DNA of 41,285 nt from Candidatus Heimdallarchaeota archaeon (GCA_021399345.1 JAAFKI010000073.1:1-41285); one strand, 5' to 3'; shown: positions 8,361 through 17,437, numbered from the stretch's first letter. A program made the numbers and translations. Notes: generated by a model not told the origin, from the sequence alone.

Positions 8361-10174
8361 TAATCGTTCCCCCCATGAATTATGTCTTTCTGACTATGTG
8401 GATCAATTTCACTGTAACTCTGTTCAAGGGTTTGGTAAATTTCTTGATACAAACCTTTTGAATTTATTAGTTCAGAATGTGAACCATCTTGAACAATTTT
8501 TCCTTCATCAAAAACCAAAATCCTATCTGCATAATGAACTGATGAAATTCTCTGAGAAATGATAATAGTTGTTCTCCCTTCACTTAAAATATTCAAGGCT
8601 TCTTGTATTTGAGCTTCAGTTTCAGCATCTACTGATGCAGTTGAATCATCGAAGACAAGAATTGAGGGGTTAGTTAGAAGGGTTCTAGCAATTGAAAGTC
8701 TTTGTTTTTGACCTCCCGATAGAGTAATTCCACGATCACCAACTTTTGAATCATAGGCGTCAGGTAATCCAGAAATGAACTCATGTATATTTGCTATTTT
8801 GCTAACCTCTATAATCTCTTCATCTTCAGAATCAGGTTTTCCAAAAGCAATATTTTCTTTGATAGTTGCATTGAAGAGAAATGTTTCCTGAAGAACCAAA
8901 CCTATTTGTCTTCTCATTTTCTTTAGTTTATACTGTTTGATATTTTTACTATCAATTAATATTTCACCTTTAATGGGGTCATAAAATCGAGATAATAAGT
9001 TAACAAAGCTACTCTTACCACTTCCAGTTCCACCTAGAATTACTATTTTCTGACCAGCAGGTATTGAAATATCAATACCATCTAGGATCAATCTTCCTTC
9101 TTCATATTCAAAGCTTACATTCTGATAGGATATCTCACCCATGAACTTTGGCGGATCTATAGCATCTGGATCTTCCTGTACTTCTCGTTTTGCTTCAATT
9201 AATTCAATAATCCTATCTCCACTAGCTAAAGATCTTTGAAGAATCCCTACTAACCAAGTGAGTTGTCTTGTTGGAGCAGGTAGAAGAGCGAGATATGATA
9301 AAAATGCAATGAAATCCCCTAACATAAGCTCTTGTCTAGTAACCGCTATCCCTCCAACAGCTATTACTAGAGCTGACCCAATTCCGATTAATAATGTCAT
9401 TGTTGAAAAATAAATTGCACGATAAATTTGTGTTTTAATTCTTAAATCTCTGTAAGTGATATTGGATTCATCAAATTTAGCGATTTCAGATTCTTCTTGA
9501 GCAAAACCTCTCACAACATGAGCACCAGTGACATTTTCTTGTAATATTGATGTTACGTCTCCAAATTGTCTTCTAGCCTGGTAGAAAAGAGGTCTAACCT
9601 TAGTACTAAACCAGTGAACTAACCAAATGAAACCTGGAAACAATGCAACTAGAATCAACCCTAGTTTCCAGCTCATGACTAGCATTGCAACATAAGCACC
9701 AATAAAGAAAACTAAGCCATTCATTACTAATCTCAAAGCAAAACTAATCAAACTTTGAATTGCATTAAGATCTGTAGTGACTCTAGTCATTATCTGACCA
9801 GTATTCTCATCATCGTAGAATTCTAAACTCAGTTGTTGAAGAACTTCGTAGATATCATTTCGGAGTTCAAAGATTATTTGTTGAGCATATTTAATTGCAT
9901 AGAATCGTGAGAAAAAAGTCAGAATACCACCAAAAATAGCAATACCCAATAAACTTAAACCAATTGTCCAGACAAGATTAATCTTTTCATTAGGAATAGC
10001 ATTATTGATTAATTCCCTAACAAGCAAGGGTGAAATTATACCTACAATTGATGCAAAAAACGAAACAACAGTAATAAAAATTAGAGATTTCCTTCTGCGT
10101 GATATATATGGCCAGATAATCTTGAAGATTTCTTTAATAGAATGCGCTCTTTTTCGATTTTCTAGCCATGACAT
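8360..10174 (-). CDS. ABC exporter subunit, degenerate ATP site half
   Basis: A 604-residue half-transporter with about six membrane segments followed by an ATPase domain. Walker A is GGTGSGKSS and the signature is a perfect LSGGQ. Walker B ends VFDDSTASVD with Asp in place of the catalytic Glu, and the switch His is replaced by Gln (IISQRIS). This is the hallmark of the non-hydrolytic site of a heterodimeric exporter. Its good signature motif pairs with the intact Walker motifs of the downstream subunit, making one consensus site. It is the first gene of a two-gene operon, sharing one base with the next. It acts in the cytoplasmic membrane. A TATA-like TTGTTTTAACG region is near the start but not convincing. 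The substrate is unknown. Confidence 0.92.
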   Translation of the reverse strand: MSWLENRKRAHSIKEIFKIIWPYISRRRKSLIFITVVSFFASIVGIISPLLVRELINNAIPNEKINLVWTIGLSLLGIAIFGGILTFFSRFYAIKYAQQIIFELRNDIYEVLQQLSLEFYDDENTGQIMTRVTTDLNAIQSLISFALRLVMNGLVFFIGAYVAMLVMSWKLGLILVALFPGFIWLVHWFSTKVRPLFYQARRQFGDVTSILQENVTGAHVVRGFAQEESEIAKFDESNITYRDLRIKTQIYRAIYFSTMTLLIGIGSALVIAVGGIAVTRQELMLGDFIAFLSYLALLPAPTRQLTWLVGILQRSLASGDRIIELIEAKREVQEDPDAIDPPKFMGEISYQNVSFEYEEGRLILDGIDISIPAGQKIVILGGTGSGKSSFVNLLSRFYDPIKGEILIDSKNIKQYKLKKMRRQIGLVLQETFLFNATIKENIAFGKPDSEDEEIIEVSKIANIHEFISGLPDAYDSKVGDRGITLSGGQKQRLSIARTLLTNPSILVFDDSTASVDAETEAQIQEALNILSEGRTTIIISQRISSVHYADRILVFDEGKIVQDGSHSELINSKGLYQEIYQTLEQSYSEIDPHSQKDIIHGGND

Positions 10175-10255
10175 CTGGTTAAATTTTTTGTTTTAACGAT
10201 ATAAGAATTGCGTTATTACATGAAAAAATGCTCTTATTCACTTTCGATAAAAACA

Positions 10256-10265
10256 GTTATAAATG
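10256..10265 (+). promoter_or_regulatory. Probable TATA box for the surface protein gene pair
   Basis: GTTATAAATG is centred about 50 bases before the TTG start at 10310. Transcription would start near 10285, leaving a leader of about 25 bases that contains the GGTGG Shine-Dalgarno (10299-10303). This is the only strong TATA-like element in the 135-base divergent gap with the ABC exporter. Confidence 0.45.
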
Positions 10266-10309
10266 TCATTTGAACTATTCTCGTAGAATGTGTTTTTGGT
10301 GGAAATAGA

Positions 10310-11179
10310 TTGAAAACTAGTAAACTAATGTGTTTGACAATAATCATTACATTCATGATAGCTCCAGCAACCAGTCATCCAGTGATACCTGTACAAGGAG
10401 ATTTTGAATTCACTGAATCATGGGACTACAAGGGGATAATTAACAGACAAAGTCACCGTATTACATATAGTCCTATTTATGGATTTGATCCAGATATGCT
10501 AAGAACATTCATCTATTGCTTAGATGACGCTAATGACAATGATACAGCCATTGATACCATTGTTGCCTTACATGGAATAAATCCACTTCGTAATGCACCA
10601 CAGCATTCTTTAATATTTGAATCGATAAGTATAGGTGCAGAATATGGATTCAATGTGAGTTCTGAAGTAGGAATGGAATGGGTTGATGTTGAATATGATT
10701 CAGATGTGATTAATGCAAGTTCAAGTTCTTATGATCCAGCAATAGAAGAAATTTATGAAGCTGTTAAGCTTAAAACAATATATTCATTACCAATATTATA
10801 TGATAATATTACTCATCCTGTAAATCTTGCCTTTCCAGTTCATATTGCTAATTTTGTCACCCAAACTGGAATAGTAGGACATTGGAGGCAAATAAATAAA
10901 GATCAGACTGTTATAAATGGTAATTTTACTACCTTTGGACCAGATAATCCAATCTTTACTGGACCTGTGAATGAGACCGATCCGACAAATTATGCTTATC
11001 CTGAAGATCAATGGTGGCCACAATTTAATGTCACAGTTGCTCAAAATGTAGAGAGAACTTCTCTTCCTCGAACACATAGTCTTCAGGTTAATTTTCCATT
11101 CACAACAATCATTGCATCTTTTGCACTTGTTCTTGTGATATTTACATTTGTTAAGAAAAACAGGAGGAAAACAAGATGA
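10310..11179 (+). CDS. Predicted surface glycoprotein with signal peptide and C-terminal anchor
   Basis: This is a 289-residue protein of unknown function. The first ~22 residues form a signal peptide (lysine, then a hydrophobic LTIIITFMIAPA core). The body is hydrophilic with many N-x-S/T sequons (for example NVSS, NASS, NITH, NFTT, NETD, NVTV). The last ~25 residues form a membrane segment followed by KKNRRKTR, so the body should lie outside the cell with a short basic tail inside. It shares GNFTTFGxxNPI with the next gene, and both start their mature part with a W-D-(Y/F)-x-GI segment, so the two are distant paralogs. It uses a TTG start with GGTGG upstream. Its stop overlaps the next ATG (ATGA). 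The family is not recognised. Confidence 0.75.
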   Translation: MKTSKLMCLTIIITFMIAPATSHPVIPVQGDFEFTESWDYKGIINRQSHRITYSPIYGFDPDMLRTFIYCLDDANDNDTAIDTIVALHGINPLRNAPQHSLIFESISIGAEYGFNVSSEVGMEWVDVEYDSDVINASSSSYDPAIEEIYEAVKLKTIYSLPILYDNITHPVNLAFPVHIANFVTQTGIVGHWRQINKDQTVINGNFTTFGPDNPIFTGPVNETDPTNYAYPEDQWWPQFNVTVAQNVERTSLPRTHSLQVNFPFTTIIASFALVLVIFTFVKKNRRKTR

Positions 11180-11961
11180 GAAAAATAACTCTATTCATAG
11201 TAACTCTAATGGTTACCTCTTTATTCTTGCTATCATTCAATAATTCAATCAACGTTACTGCTGAAGAAACTGAAGATGAAAATTGGGATTTTACAGGTAT
11301 AATGAGAATTACTAGTGATCAAAAGAGAATTCTAGTCTTTGATCCAGTTGCACATGGATATAATGAGACATATGGTGATTTTGACACACCCTTGCTCTAT
11401 ATGGATGTCATGGGTTATGATACTGATGGTGACGGTGAAATGGACGTATACTATGGATTTTATGGCACCTCTAGTCTTTTCGATTTGACCCATATCAACT
11501 ATACAACTATGAGTAATTTATTGGTGGTGAAAGTGTTTGCAAAATGGAGTTTAAGGATACCTGAAAGTTCACCTTTGAGTTGGGAAGTTCTCTATTATCC
11601 AGATCCGTTTTACAATGCTATTGCTTATAATTTTCTTCACAAAATACCAATTTACTATGTGAATCTCACAAAAGCTGAAGGTGTTAATCTTCAGTTCAAA
11701 ATTGAACTAGGACTGAATTATACATTAGGTAATTTTACTACTTTTGGAGCTAGTAATCCAATAGTTCCATCAATGCCAACGTTTCCTGGGTATAATGTTT
11801 CTGTTCCTGTGTTTACAGCTAATTTACCTATTAGCGAACTTGTAGCGACACCTTTCTTCTCGGATCCTCTAACCTATGTGACAATTGTAACAATGTTTTT
11901 CTTCTTTGGTTATTATGTTAAGAAGAGGGGAAAAAGAACGAGTAATAAGAACAGTACTTGA
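11176..11961 (+). CDS. Predicted surface glycoprotein, paralog of upstream gene
   Basis: This is a 261-residue protein with an N-terminal signal peptide (RKITLFIVTLMVTSLFLLSF) and a C-terminal membrane segment (about residues 233-250) followed by KKRGKRTSNK. The extracellular body carries several N-glycosylation sequons and one acidic DTDGDGEMD loop (about residues 87-95) that resembles a calcium-binding loop. It shares NFTTFGxxNPI with the preceding protein, roughly 45 residues before the anchor. Its ATG overlaps the upstream stop and is preceded by AGGAGG, so the pair is co-translated. It lies about 50 bases before the Nuo-like operon on the same strand and could be transcribed with it. The function is unknown; an S-layer-associated or complex-associated role is only a guess. 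Confidence 0.75.
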   Translation: MRKITLFIVTLMVTSLFLLSFNNSINVTAEETEDENWDFTGIMRITSDQKRILVFDPVAHGYNETYGDFDTPLLYMDVMGYDTDGDGEMDVYYGFYGTSSLFDLTHINYTTMSNLLVVKVFAKWSLRIPESSPLSWEVLYYPDPFYNAIAYNFLHKIPIYYVNLTKAEGVNLQFKIELGLNYTLGNFTTFGASNPIVPSMPTFPGYNVSVPVFTANLPISELVATPFFSDPLTYVTIVTMFFFFGYYVKKRGKRTSNKNST

Positions 11962-12009
11962 TTCCCAAACCTTTTTATTTTTCTTTCTATTACATCTTAA
12001 TGTATTGAG

Positions 12010-12690
12010 ATGATTGGATTATCTTACTTTGTTTCTATATTGTTAATCTCAATTTTCAGCTTAGCAATAGCAATTTTAATTATAATGCCAAACATCTTTA
12101 GGGTTAAACAATATATTTGGTTAAGCTTGAAAATATTACTCATAGTAATTTGTGCAATTCTAGTAATCTTATTTGTAGAGACAAAAACAGACGCTTATTA
12201 CTTTCTAGGAAGCTTCTTTGGTGTTGGATTTCTGATTAAGGGGATACTGATGTCTAATCGATTAAGCTTTGTAGTTTTCCTATTAAGTTTTATGTCCTTT
12301 TCGTTTGTATTTTTGTCTATTGGTAATGTAATTATGTTTGTTTTCAGTCTCTGTTTTTCCTATCTCTTCATAATTGGCATAACTGCTTTTAGTTTATATG
12401 ATTCAAAAGCTAAAGAAACGATTATTGAAGGTAGTAAAAGATTTCAAACTATAAGTTTTATAACTTTACTTGCTTTCCCAATTATTACAGTATACATACT
12501 TTATTTCCTATCAGAGAATCAAGTGATATGGATTGAGAAAACATCATTCTTCGATTTGTTCTACAAGAACAATGATGCAATTACTTTCCTGATTATAGGA
12601 GTTATCTTTTTACTAACAGTAACATTTGTGTTCGTATTAGATTTACAAGCTCAAAATAAGAAAAGGGTAGATGAACCATGGTATTCTTAA
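12010..12690 (+). CDS. NuoJ-like membrane protein (divergent)
   Basis: A 226-residue membrane protein with about six to seven membrane segments. Residues ~78-130 (NRLSFVVFLLSF...LSIGN...ITAFSLYD) follow the pattern of NuoJ membrane segments 2 and 3 (NPVHSALFL..., GAEFL, then the YxGAVMVLF segment). The conserved Glu (GAE) and the glycine-rich bulge are not kept. Roughly 77 residues with extra membrane segments precede that region. A TTTTTATTTTT tract (11972-11982) could be its TATA box. Its last 13 bases overlap the NuoK-like gene. The NuoJ assignment depends mostly on gene order before K-, L- and N-like genes. It could instead be an unrelated accessory subunit that occupies the J position. 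Confidence 0.5.
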   Translation: MIGLSYFVSILLISIFSLAIAILIIMPNIFRVKQYIWLSLKILLIVICAILVILFVETKTDAYYFLGSFFGVGFLIKGILMSNRLSFVVFLLSFMSFSFVFLSIGNVIMFVFSLCFSYLFIIGITAFSLYDSKAKETIIEGSKRFQTISFITLLAFPIITVYILYFLSENQVIWIEKTSFFDLFYKNNDAITFLIIGVIFLLTVTFVFVLDLQAQNKKRVDEPWYS

Positions 12691-12959
12691 GTTATCTAAT
12701 TGCTCTGAGTCTCATTTGTTTCTGTTTAGGCTTGCTGCTATTAATGTTCTCAAAATCGAAACTTCAAATGAATATGAGTTTTATCTTTCTCTTTTTATCA
12801 GGTATTTTTCTTATATCTAGTTCTATTATGAGTGCAGATATTGTTTTATTCTTCTTATTAGGATTAGTTACAATTACTATAATCTTGGCTTTTCATTTCA
12901 GAGATCAGTTATTATCGAATATTCATGTAGAAGCAACAAGGAGAGAGGAAATTGAATAG
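12678..12959 (+). CDS. NuoK/MrpC-like small membrane subunit
   Basis: A 93-residue protein with three membrane segments and a short charged tail, which is the size and topology of NuoK and MrpC. The spacing LGLLLLMFSKSKLQMNMSFI matches the end of NuoK segment 1, a basic turn and the start of segment 2. The two buried glutamates of NuoK (one each in segments 2 and 3), which form part of the proton path, are absent here. MrpC-type antiporter subunits also lack at least one of them, so it may be closer to that branch. It overlaps the upstream gene by 13 bases and the next gene starts 8 bases before its stop, so translation of this operon is tightly coupled. Confidence 0.6.
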   Translation: MVFLSYLIALSLICFCLGLLLLMFSKSKLQMNMSFIFLFLSGIFLISSSIMSADIVLFFLLGLVTITIILAFHFRDQLLSNIHVEATRREEIE

Positions 12960-14898
12960 TATAACTGTCTTACTAATTGCTCAAGTTTCGATTTTGATTG
13001 GTTTACCTATATTTAGACGTCTATTAGTGTTTTCAGATAACGATAAGATTAGGGTAAGAAAAATTTATTCAAGCATTGTGTCTCTTTCCTTAGCTGGATT
13101 CTCTATTATTATATTTGCACTTACCATACATTATCTGAATGCAAATAATTTTTCAAACCTTACAGAGGAAATAACCTTATTTTCCATATCTGGATATAAT
13201 TTCGCTCTCGGATTTCAATTAACTCAAATCCAGGTTCTTCTGTTTGTAGGTGTTACTTCAGCTGTAGCTTTGATAAATTTCTATTTGGTATGGAGTCAGG
13301 AAAAATGGACTATTGATCAAGTAGACAGAATCTCTATTTACTCGGTGATCTCCATCCTAATTATCTTATCTCCAAACTTATTTCAATTGCTGTTTTTCTT
13401 AATTGTGGCTGATTTAGTTTTAATTGAACTGTTATACAGTTTGAATCAAGAAGAAAGTAAACAGAAGAACTTGAAAATAATGACAGCTTCGTTTGGTGTC
13501 GGAGATTCCCTGATTTCTTTAGCATTCATACTACTTTTTAGACGATCAAAAAGCTTTGATTTTGACATTATTTTGAGTGATATTCAATACAAATTTTTCA
13601 TTTTTAAACCATATTTTATTGTTCTCTGTTGTTTGTTTCTTCTAGGTATATTAGCAAAAAGTTCATTGTTCCCATTTCACAGCTGGCTACCTAATATTTG
13701 TTCTAAAGAATCTACATGGAAATTTAGCCCAATAATGATCAACATTATTCTTGGAATATCACTAATCTTTATTTCCCCAATATACAAGTTACTTGTATCA
13801 GTACCAAATTATTATGCATGGTATGGTATTATATTTTCTGTAATTGCAACACTTTTTGCTATATTTCTGGCAAAGGAATTTGAAAAACAGATTCTAGTTT
13901 TCTCTTCTTCTATAGGTTTGTTATTAATTTCAATTGGAAGCGGAAATCTGTCAAGTGCTTTTCAGCTCTTGATGATGTTGCCTTTTGCTTTTCTGGGTCT
14001 TGTGATTCTTTCATCAAAGTCTATAAACATCCACATAGATCCTCCTACTGATCAAAGAAGTAAAAAAATCTTCAGATCAATTGCTAATATTCTCATTGTA
14101 ACAATTATTATGGTCTCAATAATTTCAGTAATTCCTTTTAGCAGTAATTTACTTACTTTGGGTTATTTATTCACTTCTAGTATTGTAGATTTGAGTCTTC
14201 TTGTTTACATTTTATCCATTGGTTCAATTTTGGGCATAACTTTAATTTGTATTCAAATAAGTTGGAAATATTTCAAACAAAATCTTTTGAAGAGACTAAA
14301 ATTTTCAGAGTTGTTTCCACTTATTATAATTCTAGTTTTCTTATCAGCAAACAGTGTTCTTTATCCTTCATTTAACATTTTAAATCCATTTTCATTACCC
14401 CTTAATTTCTCCCAAGAAAGCCTTTCCATTTCTCTTATCCCAATTTTTGTAGGATGGTTTGTTATCCTCGTTTCATACATTGTTATTGAGTTATTTGCTG
14501 AAAAAATCTCAATATTTCTCAATAAATTTTCAACAAAGATTCAAGAAGAATTGAGCAAAATTTACTATTTCGAATTTATTTTCTCACCGATATATTGGGT
14601 ACATGTTAAAATCATTATTCCATCATCAGTCTGGTTTTATGAAAATGTGATCAGAGATTTTATTTACAATGTTATAATAGTCAGCATCTTCAGATTTTTC
14701 TTCTATTTAACAAACCTTGTTAAGAACTTTGTAAATAATGTTGCAGTTCCACGAACTGTAAATTTCTTTAAGAGAAGCTCTCAATTTGTTCAAAGCTTGG
14801 AAAGTGCAAAACTAAAAACACAACTACTTTACATAATCCTAGGACTTGGGATAATGTTTGCTATTACAATTGCTCTTTATGCTGGAGGTATAATCTGA
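12952..14898 (+). CDS. NuoL/MrpA-like antiporter-type subunit
   Basis: This is a 648-residue polytopic protein, about 15-16 membrane segments. The core motif LAKSSLFPFHSWLPN (about residues 237-251) matches the NuoL motif GKSAQxPFHxWLPDA and keeps the Lys that sits in the half-channel. The next segment, normally HAATMVxAG, reads SPIMINIILG and so lacks the His. The Glu of segment 5 appears as Asp (VADLVLIELL). A later KEFEKQILVFSSS resembles the TDIKRxLAYST motif. After ~residue 480 there is a long helical stretch and a final membrane segment, like the lateral helix and last segment of NuoL. It uses a TTG start with GGAGAGAGG just before it. It should be a membrane-embedded ion-translocating subunit. 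Confidence 0.75.
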   Translation: MNSITVLLIAQVSILIGLPIFRRLLVFSDNDKIRVRKIYSSIVSLSLAGFSIIIFALTIHYLNANNFSNLTEEITLFSISGYNFALGFQLTQIQVLLFVGVTSAVALINFYLVWSQEKWTIDQVDRISIYSVISILIILSPNLFQLLFFLIVADLVLIELLYSLNQEESKQKNLKIMTASFGVGDSLISLAFILLFRRSKSFDFDIILSDIQYKFFIFKPYFIVLCCLFLLGILAKSSLFPFHSWLPNICSKESTWKFSPIMINIILGISLIFISPIYKLLVSVPNYYAWYGIIFSVIATLFAIFLAKEFEKQILVFSSSIGLLLISIGSGNLSSAFQLLMMLPFAFLGLVILSSKSINIHIDPPTDQRSKKIFRSIANILIVTIIMVSIISVIPFSSNLLTLGYLFTSSIVDLSLLVYILSIGSILGITLICIQISWKYFKQNLLKRLKFSELFPLIIILVFLSANSVLYPSFNILNPFSLPLNFSQESLSISLIPIFVGWFVILVSYIVIELFAEKISIFLNKFSTKIQEELSKIYYFEFIFSPIYWVHVKIIIPSSVWFYENVIRDFIYNVIIVSIFRFFFYLTNLVKNFVNNVAVPRTVNFFKRSSQFVQSLESAKLKTQLLYIILGLGIMFAITIALYAGGII

Positions 14899-16394
14899 TG
14901 AGTTATCCTCTCTCATTCTTGTACGATTTTCTACCTCTTGAAATTCTTCTACTAGGAATCATCTTAATTATCATTTTAGGGTCACTCTCCTCTAAAATTA
15001 TCAGAAAATTCCCGTTTCTAATGACAAGGATGAGGATTGTTTATGGTTATATTGCTCTTATTTCAAGTATTATTGCAGTTATTGTGTATAGCTACTTATA
15101 CACCCCCTTAGATAGTAATTATGTAATTGCTTTTGAATTGACCATAACAGCTTTTACTTCGGGATTATTTTATGCGGTTTCATTTGCTATCATTATTGGG
15201 ATTTTCTTATCTATAGTTGAAATTGAGTTGAAATTTAGGAAAAGCTATATGCTTTTTGTCTCTTTGCTTTTGATTGAATCCAGTACCATGTTCATAACTG
15301 CTGCAAATTCATTGGTGTTCATTTTCTTTGGTTTTGTATTAATTTTTACTGGAATGAATTTCTTCATAAGAAACTTCACAACAAAAATACCCGATAAAAA
15401 GAAATCTTTCATAGGAAACTATCTAACTTTGAGTAGTTTAGCTCTATCTTTATTATTTATTGGTTTTGCAGCTCATTTTCTCTCAGGAAATTCCTTTATA
15501 TTGTCAATAGAAAATACCACTTTACGTCTCTGGGAGTTAATAAGCGAGATATTCATACTATCTGGATTATTGGTTCTAGTTGGGGGTCCTCCTTTTCACT
15601 TTATCTTTTTTGAATCGGAAAATGAGAAATTTAATGCAATCACACAGATAATGATTTCCGTTCAGAAAGGTTTGACCTTAGCTTTCTTAATTAAATATAC
15701 TTTAACAATTGCTGAATCATCATTTTCAATAGTTTTAATTTGGTTATTCACTGTTTGTGGTGTTGTCTATGTTCTTTGGGGAGTCTTAGCTTCCATGACA
15801 GTAAAAAGATTACAGAAATTAGTACACTATATCAGCATCATATTTGTGGGAATAATACTTCTGATTTTATCTGATTTATTTTCTCCCCTCCTCACTGAAG
15901 AATTTATAAATCTAACTTTAAAAACTGCATTTTACGGAGTACTGGTATTTATTCTTTCGTTAACATTTTCTATCTCCTCAATAGGTGTAATTTCAAAGGG
16001 TTTCAAATCAGATGAAATACGAATATTAAGAGAAGTTGGAAGAAATTCTATTTCTCAATTTGTTATTATGGTACTTAATGTCCTATTGATGTTTGCTGCA
16101 CCTTCATCAATACTTCTCGTCTCTCAGAAAATTGTTTTTCCCGATTACTTCTCGCCCAGAATGTATGTTACAGCTGTGATTCTTCTTTTAGGTGTTGTTT
16201 TTTCATTAGTCTATCTTATTAGGTTGTTAAGATCAATCTTCTTTATTCCAGTTCTGAGAAGTCAAGAGTTCTCTTCACCTGAACCTGCAGTGTTTATAGG
16301 CTCTTTCATAGCTCTGATTCTTATAGTTGCAGTAGTGATTTTTATCAAACAATTCTTAATTTTCTGCAGTTTGTTTGGAATAAATCTAGTTTAA
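14898..16394 (+). CDS. NuoN/NuoM/MrpD-like antiporter-type subunit
   Basis: This is a 498-residue protein with about 13-14 membrane segments. GGPPFHFIFFESENEKFNA matches the position of the NuoN/NuoM motif (K)xGxxPFHxWxPDxxxxAP, but the preceding Lys and the trailing Pro residues are lost. VKRLQKLVHYISIIFVG matches the DxKRxLAYSSIxHxG motif. The Glu expected in segment 5 is not seen (FIFFGFVLIFTGMNFF). It is the fourth gene of the J-K-L-N order; NuoM or NuoN is missing as a separate gene. Its ATG shares one base with the upstream TGA, and GGAGG precedes it. It should pair with the NuoL-like subunit in the membrane. It may no longer pump by the standard mechanism. Confidence 0.7.
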   Translation: MSYPLSFLYDFLPLEILLLGIILIIILGSLSSKIIRKFPFLMTRMRIVYGYIALISSIIAVIVYSYLYTPLDSNYVIAFELTITAFTSGLFYAVSFAIIIGIFLSIVEIELKFRKSYMLFVSLLLIESSTMFITAANSLVFIFFGFVLIFTGMNFFIRNFTTKIPDKKKSFIGNYLTLSSLALSLLFIGFAAHFLSGNSFILSIENTTLRLWELISEIFILSGLLVLVGGPPFHFIFFESENEKFNAITQIMISVQKGLTLAFLIKYTLTIAESSFSIVLIWLFTVCGVVYVLWGVLASMTVKRLQKLVHYISIIFVGIILLILSDLFSPLLTEEFINLTLKTAFYGVLVFILSLTFSISSIGVISKGFKSDEIRILREVGRNSISQFVIMVLNVLLMFAAPSSILLVSQKIVFPDYFSPRMYVTAVILLLGVVFSLVYLIRLLRSIFFIPVLRSQEFSSPEPAVFIGSFIALILIVAVVIFIKQFLIFCSLFGINLV

Positions 16395-16418
16395 TTATTT
16401 CGACAATTCAATAAGTTT

Positions 16419-17423
16419 TTGAATATAGATACTCGAATCAACTTGATTAGAGTGACTTCTAACAAGCTAAATCTTCCACTTGAGGTAGATCAAATAAATT
16501 CTTACTTATCTGATTTAAGAAATCATAGCCCTTATGACGACGAAATCAATGATTTAATTGATCAAATCCTTCAGAATGGTGGTAAAAGGATTAGACCTTT
16601 AATCTGTCTTCTTTCATTTGAGATGATATCAAATGAACAGCGCAATGATACAAGTTTAGCTGCAGCTTGTTCTCTAGAAGTTATTCATAATGCATCATTG
16701 ATAATTGATGATATTTTCGATAAAGATATTTATCGAAGAAAAGAAAAATCTTTTTACTTAAAATATTCCACTTTCGCAGCACTTTCAATTTCTTATTCCC
16801 TAAGTAGTTTAGCTTTAAGTTTAGCTTCCAAAACTAACGTTATTGAGATAGTTGATGAGTTAATTAAAGCAATTCATACATTATCAACTTCATTATTTTT
16901 AGAGCAAAAATTCCGGTCTGGAAAGAATAAGATGTCTCAAGAGGAAGCGCTTCAGCTAATTGATAGGAAAACTTCAAGTTTATTTGAAGCAGCCTCTGTT
17001 ATTGGCGTTCTTCTAGGAAATAGCTCAAAAGAAGATAGAGAATCTATGAAGCTCTTTGGTAAATTATTTGGAAGGGCATTTCAATTAAAAGATGATTATT
17101 TCTCTTTGACTTCAGAGCAGAATGACTTGGGAAAATCAGGTGTTTGGACTGATATCTCGAACCGTATTCAAACCTATATAGTTCTAGAAGCAATGGATCT
17201 GGTCTCACCAAATGAAAAGGAAATTTTAAATGATTATTATATTGATAAGAAAGACTTTCCAACTGAAAAAATAAAATCAATACTTGTAAATTCTGGAGCT
17301 CTTGAAATTGTAAAGAATCTAATATCTCATTATATCACTGAAGCAATTGCGATTCTAAATATGTTTTCCAAAAGTCCTTCAAGAGATAAATTAATCGAAA
17401 TAACAAATTTTTTACGGATATAA
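16419..17423 (+). CDS. Polyprenyl diphosphate synthase (GGPP synthase family), divergent
   Basis: A 334-residue all-helical trans-prenyltransferase. It has GGKRIRPL near residues 54-61 for substrate binding and the first Asp-rich motif DDIFD in LIIDDIFDKD. The second motif region is GRAFQLKDDYFS, where the last Asp of DDxxD is Ser. The usual GK..D..xxKxT stretch reads GKSGVWTDISNRIQT. The fifth residue before the first DDxxD is Ala, which in this family usually permits longer products. It would add isopentenyl diphosphate units to an allylic primer for ether lipids or a quinone tail. It starts at TTG 24 bases after the NuoN-like stop without a clear Shine-Dalgarno and is probably in the same transcript. 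The altered second motif makes full activity uncertain. Confidence 0.8.
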   Translation: MNIDTRINLIRVTSNKLNLPLEVDQINSYLSDLRNHSPYDDEINDLIDQILQNGGKRIRPLICLLSFEMISNEQRNDTSLAAACSLEVIHNASLIIDDIFDKDIYRRKEKSFYLKYSTFAALSISYSLSSLALSLASKTNVIEIVDELIKAIHTLSTSLFLEQKFRSGKNKMSQEEALQLIDRKTSSLFEAASVIGVLLGNSSKEDRESMKLFGKLFGRAFQLKDDYFSLTSEQNDLGKSGVWTDISNRIQTYIVLEAMDLVSPNEKEILNDYYIDKKDFPTEKIKSILVNSGALEIVKNLISHYITEAIAILNMFSKSPSRDKLIEITNFLRI

Positions 17424-17437
17424 AAAAGAAGTAGGAA

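Noticed and set aside
11433..11460. DTDGDGEMD in the second surface protein as a dockerin or EF-hand domain
   Set aside because: Only one loop is present and neither a second repeat nor a flanking helix pattern is seen.
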